Part shown: positions 59,367 through 64,000 of the stretch, in pieces
Position numbering within the stretch: position 1 is the first letter of the stretch
How the letters are laid out: every line of letters starts with the position of its first letter
Assembly (NCBI GenBank): GCA_027627225.1
Contig: JAPFQT010000079.1
Span: forward strand, 124,001 to 188,000
Direction: 5' to 3'
Length of the DNA stretch: 64,000 bases
DNA from: Congeria kusceri
Taxonomy: Eukaryota > Mollusca > Bivalvia > Myida > Dreissenidae
Made by a program: the position numbers and the translations under genes
Notes under the pieces: generated by a model
Databases searched by the model: none
What the model was told of the DNA's origin: nothing
The model's input: the letters and a program-made list of their open reading frames with translations, nothing else

Positions 59367-61324
59367 CTAAGCATATTTATGATGCTTAAGGTGTGGAAGA
59401 CTGTCATAATCAGGTTTGGGGTCACTCATGCCCTTGCCGTAGTGTAATTCCTCATGCAGTTTGTATCGATAATTCCGCGTCCTGGCACGTAAAGCTCGTG
59501 CTTTGTTGGTAGCGGATGTTTGCTTTCGGTTAAGGTCGTTGCGGTCCTCATATGCTATCTGCTTAATAATCTTTGACCCCTGGGTAAGGTTAGCATTTAG
59601 TTCAGTGGTTTTTGCAATTACAGAGTCAGCATAGCCATTGTTTAATTTGTGAACCTGCCCGTGAATTCGACCTACACAGTTGCGTGAGAAAGTCACAGTT
59701 TTAGGATTGACAGCTTGGTACGACCTGTTTACTGCTTCACTTTTTTGGGTTGTGGTTAAAAGTTTGGTAGCGTCAAGAGCAGCTGGACCTAAAACCATTT
59801 CAATGCATTTTTTAAGGACTTGTTGGTCACTGTCAACCATTTTAACCTTGACATTGTCTGGCATGAAATTCTTAGCTTGCCTATTTGTACCAGCACAGAC
59901 ATAACTGTACTTTGCACAATGAGTACCGCAGTAACCACTGAAGCATAGAACAATGGTTGCGATTACATCAACCATGACCTTCTTTAGAACCTTGATGTCA
60001 CCCTGGTGTTTATTGTGGGCAGCTTTAAGCTCAGCCATACACCTAGCTTTGACCGAGAGAGCGAACCGACTCCTGATATTAGACTTGGAATGACCCTTGA
60101 GCATGCCCTTTGAGAAAGGCGCTTTGTTGAGCTCGCGCTTCAGCGAGTTGCCTAGGTGCCTCAGATCCTTAAGATGACCCACATTGTGACCGTGAGAGTT
60201 ACGAACACCTTGGAATGCCCTACTGTCCCCATCACAAGTGAAATTTGCTATTTTGATGTCCTTAGAGATCTGGTCACCTAACAACCTATTCCATTTGCCT
60301 TCATCACCTATTGGTTCCCTCTCTGAAACATTTGCAGAACAATGCCCCTATGATTGGGGCACTGAACAGGTTTACCCTTATTCCTAAGCATTGATGCAGT
60401 CCTGCATAGTTTATTTGCTACTTGTACCCCTACAATTTGCTTGTTTCTGGTATTGTTTTCACACATAGTGCTTATGGCAATAGTTCCGGCTTGAAAGGGT
60501 GTCGCGTCAGAGTTAAAAATTGGATTGTTGTAGCAAGTGTCCCCTTCAACATTTACCTTAGAGGGATCTTTTTGACCAATTTTGGCATTTTCAGCAACTA
60601 AGTTTTCTCTAATCTGGTACATGCTTCTCTCATTTAGGGATTTAAGGGCAGTATTGACCTTATTTGCTTGTTTTTGCATAGCAAGTGGAGAGGGAGCAAT
60701 GATATTGGTTGTGTTGAGAATTCTGCGGGAACCTGTGTTCCCAATAGAAGTACTTGCAACACCTATTTGGAAGCCTACATTGATCTGAGCTGCCTTTCTG
60801 CCCCTGGTACTTGATGGAACCTCATTGTAAAGCTTATAATGCTTGCCTACATATCTGCATCTTGTACATTTTAACCTTTCCTCCCAGCCTAAGCCCCACT
60901 TTATGGAAGCACTGCCGTCAATTACCAAGTCGCCCCTACATTTATCACTTCTTAACCTATGCTTTCTATTTTCAGAGGACATCATAGACTGGAGTAGGGC
61001 GGGGACATAGACCTTGTTCGTAAGTAAGTCGGGATGGACTTTTGATGGAGCAGGAACCCGTAACAGGTCTACATAGCGAATCTTGTTCGCTCTCGGACGC
61101 AAGGGCTTAGCTGGGGTTTGAGAGCCGTCTACATCCCGAAAAGTAAGAACCTTGTCATTGTAAGCTACCCGTGCTTCAAAGGATGACCTTTCTAACCTTA
61201 CATAGGTTGTGTTGGAATTTGACCTTCTTTCATAATTATGTTTTTTCCCCTTCACCGGACTAGTCCCACCTCGTTTAAAACCAACATTGAGCAACTTTTT
61301 CTTTTGCTTGGTTATGAACCCCAT
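59367..61324 (-). CDS. Mutator-like transposase, unit 16
   Basis: Consensus protein in both frames; only the common frame change interrupts it. Confidence 0.8.
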
Positions 61325-62085
61325 TTTGACCAGATTGCCACCTTAAAAAAAGTCAAAGTACTTATTTTGTGCCCAAAATATGCAATTTTGTATTCCCTTA
61401 AACCTCTAAATGTGAGCAGGCAATGCAAATTGACCACCTGCTGCAGTTTAAAGGCACTCATGACATTATATACTAGAATATATAATTGGTGGCCTGTAAT
61501 TAAAGAGGCTGCGACAAACAAGGTGCTTTAAAGATTTTACACTTTATTGGTTTGAAACAAGCAATTACTGGAAGCTGATTGATTTCTACACTTCAAAGTA
61601 TCTTTGATCTCCCATTTTGACTAATTTGTTAATTGTCTTGGATGAAATTGGAATTTTTTTTCTATTAAATTTACATTTTTGGGGTGATTTTTTTAAAAAA
61701 ATACACAAAAAATACATTATCAAAATGGCTTAGAGTAAAAATATCTAACAAAGTCATTCTCTCCTCACCCCACATAAGCCCCCCATACATGTTTGTTTGG
61801 TTTGTTTGGGTATTTTGTCACAAATATTGCAAATATCAGCTTTAATTGTTAGAGGGACATTTAAGCTTCAAGACGCTTGAAATCACCGGCTTCCGACCAA
61901 AATCACCTGTGTTTGAAAATATGAAATAAAATGGCCAAATGGACAGATATACAAGCCAAACTTAATATATTGGTGCAATATGCATGGGAAGATAATTATA
62001 TGCAAGAAAAACTAATTTTAATGAGAACAAATTTCTCTTATACTGACTTTGGGTTAAAATAAAATATCGTCTGCAAGTGCAAAAT

Positions 62086-62627
62086 ATGGATGAGAAAGCA
62101 GATTTTTGGTCATTTCTGAGCAAAAGAGTAGAAAATAAGTGCATTAAATGCATCAATTCAGATTGTTTGATCTGGAATGGTTGTATTTCAAATAGTTCCT
62201 TACCCTATTATGGCCGAATGAGGGCTAAATTGCCCTCGGACATAAAATCAGAGACATACTTGGTTCTCCGTGTAGCGTTAATGTGCTACATGAAGTCAGA
62301 ATTGAACGCCAGGGACTCTGTGAGCCACTTATGCAACAATAGCTTGTGTGTTAAGCCTGAACATTTAAACATAGAGCCCCATTCCACCAACATGGAACGG
62401 CGGACATGTTTACAGTTCGGACAGTGCAGCGGGCATGGAACTGAGCCAGCCTGCATATTTGGTAAAAACATGAATACAACAAGCTTTATCACTTCCTTTT
62501 ATTCATAGAAATACACTTAAAATACATAAATGCATGTTTTTTTTCATTTTATATCTATTTCTATTGGGTATTTTTGCCTTTTTCAGGTAGAGGAACGCCT
62601 GATGCTGACGCGAGGGCCACTTGTTAG
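62086..62627 (+). CDS. His-Cys box nuclease, unit 17
   Basis: Exons 62086-62461 and 62587-62627. The consensus protein. Confidence 0.85.
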
Positions 62628-62684
62628 AGGTCTCTTATGCCAAAACAGGTAATAATAACAATTTATTATCAGGTACACAATCAA

Positions 62685-64000
62685 CTAAGCATATTTATGA
62701 TGCTTAAGGTGTGGAAGACTGTCATAATCAGGTTTGGGGTCACTCATGCCCTTGCCGTAGTGTAATTCCTCATGCAGTTTGTATCGATAATTCCGCGTCC
62801 TGGCACGTAAAGCTCGTGCTTTGTTGGTAGCGGATGTTTGCTTTCGGTTAAGGTCGTTGCGGTCCTCATATGCTATCTGCTTAATAATCTTTGACCCCTG
62901 GGTAAGGTTAGCATTTAGTTCAGTGGTTTTTGCAATTACAGAGTCAGCATAGCCATTGTTTAATTTGTGAACCTGCCCGTGAATTCGACCTACACAGTTG
63001 CGTGAGAAAGTCACAGTTTTAGGATTGACAGCTTGGTACGACCTGTTTACTGCTTCACTTTTTTGGGTTGTGGTTAAAAGTTTGGTAGCGTCAAGAGCAG
63101 CTGGACCTAAAACCATTTCAATGCATTTTTTAAGGACTTGTTGGTCACTGTCAACCATTTTAACCTTGACATTGTCTGGCATGAAATTCTTAGCTTGCCT
63201 ATTTGTACCAGCACAGACATAACTGTACTTTGCACAATGAGTACCGCAGTAACCACTGAAGCATAGAACAATGGTTGCGATTACATCAACCATGACCTTC
63301 TTTAGAACCTTGATGTCACCCTGGTGTTTATTGTGGGCAGCTTTAAGCTCAGCCATACACCTAGCTTTGACCGAGAGAGCGAACCGACTCCTGATATTAG
63401 ACTTGGAATGACCCTTGAGCATGCCCTTTGAGAAAGGCGCTTTGTTGAGCTCGCGCTTCAGCGAGTTGCCTAGGTGCCTCAGATCCTTAAGATGACCCAC
63501 ATTGTGACCGTGAGAGTTACGAACACCTTGGAATGCCCTACTGTCCCCATCACAAGTGAAATTTGCTATTTTGATGTCCTTAGAGATCTGGTCACCTAAC
63601 AACCTATTCCATTTGCCTTCATCACCTATTGGTTCCCTCTCTGAAACATTTGCAGAACAATGCCCCTATGATTGGGGCACTGAACAGGTTTACCCTTATT
63701 CCTAAGCATTGATGCAGTCCTGCATAGTTTATTTGCTACTTGTACCCCTACAATTTGCTTGTTTCTGGTATTGTTTTCACACATAGTGCTTATGGCAATA
63801 GTTCCGGCTTGAAAGGGTGTCGCGTCAGAGTTAAAAATTGGATTGTTGTAGCAAGTGTCCCCTTCAACATTTACCTTAGAGGGATCTTTTTGACCAATTT
63901 TGGCATTTTCAGCAACTAAGTTTTCTCTAATCTGGTACATGCTTCTCTCATTTAGGGATTTAAGGGCAGTATTGACCTTATTTGCTTGTTTTTGCATAGC
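62685..64000 (-). CDS. Mutator-like transposase, unit 17 (5' part outside window)
   Basis: Frame 2 is complete and consensus. Only the last part of frame 1 (from about residue 215) is inside the window. The hairpin frame change is present. Confidence 0.78.

Larger units (their letters stand above)
58724..62041. repeat. Array unit 16 (3,318 bp)
   Basis: Consensus-type unit. Spacer 61325-62085 carries T7A7. Confidence 0.95.
8957..64000. repeat. Tandem array of a 3.32-kb two-gene unit (megasatellite)
   Basis: Sequence from ACTGACTTTGGGTTAAAATA onward repeats head to tail every 3,317 or 3,318 bp until the window ends, giving 16 full units and 1,959 bp of a 17th. Unit starts are 8957, 12274, 15592, 18909, 22227, 25545, 28862, 32180, 35498, 38816, 42134, 45452, 48770, 52088, 55406, 58724 and 62042. 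Each unit holds a plus-strand nuclease gene, a convergent minus-strand transposase gene 57 bp beyond it, and a 761-bp spacer. Units differ at only a handful of sites. The right edge lies outside the window. Confidence 0.98.
62042..64000. repeat. Array unit 17 (partial)
   Basis: The first 1,959 bp of a unit, cut by the window end, so the array continues beyond it. Confidence 0.95.

Noticed and set aside
8957..64000. CRISPR, rDNA or histone-type gene array
   Set aside because: The unit is 3.3 kb with two protein genes. There are no short repeat-spacer units, no rRNA-like sequence and no histone motifs.
8957..64000. Bacterial or phage origin
   Set aside because: A likely spliceosomal intron, eukaryotic poly(A) signals, ATG contexts and the animal-type transposase argue against it.

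Overview
The window looks like nuclear DNA of an animal, most likely a marine invertebrate. I infer this from spliceosomal intron signals, tRNA-like repeats, AT-rich non-coding DNA, and a transposase of the type I know from corals, molluscs and similar animals. The species cannot be told from the sequence.

Bases 1-8956 are a flank built of small repeats with no gene I can name. It holds a diverged ~595-bp duplication studded with CGTTGTTTAT/ATAAACAACG palindromes (1343-2270) and short tandem repeats (2413-2776). It also has two tRNA-like sequences alternating with two copies of a cloverleaf-like element whose stems covary (2975-4249), a 221-bp-spaced duplication (3230-3619), and a minus-strand series of short exon-like segments bounded by splice-type signals (5864 to about 8500).

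Bases 8957-64000 are a head-to-tail tandem array of a 3,317-3,318-bp unit: 16 full units and a 17th cut by the window end. Each unit carries two convergent genes. The plus-strand gene encodes a small His-Cys box (His-Me finger, I-PpoI-like) nuclease of about 138 aa, probably with one 125-nt intron. The minus-strand gene encodes a Mutator-like DDE transposase of 652 aa, but in every copy it is split into two overlapping frames at a perfect hairpin; a single -1 shift there restores the family's conserved order. A 761-bp spacer, the same length in all 16 complete copies, separates the divergent 5' ends.

Copies are nearly identical. Three consecutive units (9,953 bp) are themselves duplicated, and sequence variants are shuffled between units, as expected for unequal crossing-over and gene conversion. 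Units 1, 3, 6 and 11 carry extra one-base frameshifts in the transposase; the other complete units share only the common hairpin shift. The array is best described as a selfish-gene megasatellite: tandem DNA whose repeat unit encodes a site-specific-type nuclease and a transposase. I do not know of this pairing being described, and how the two genes interact is inference.
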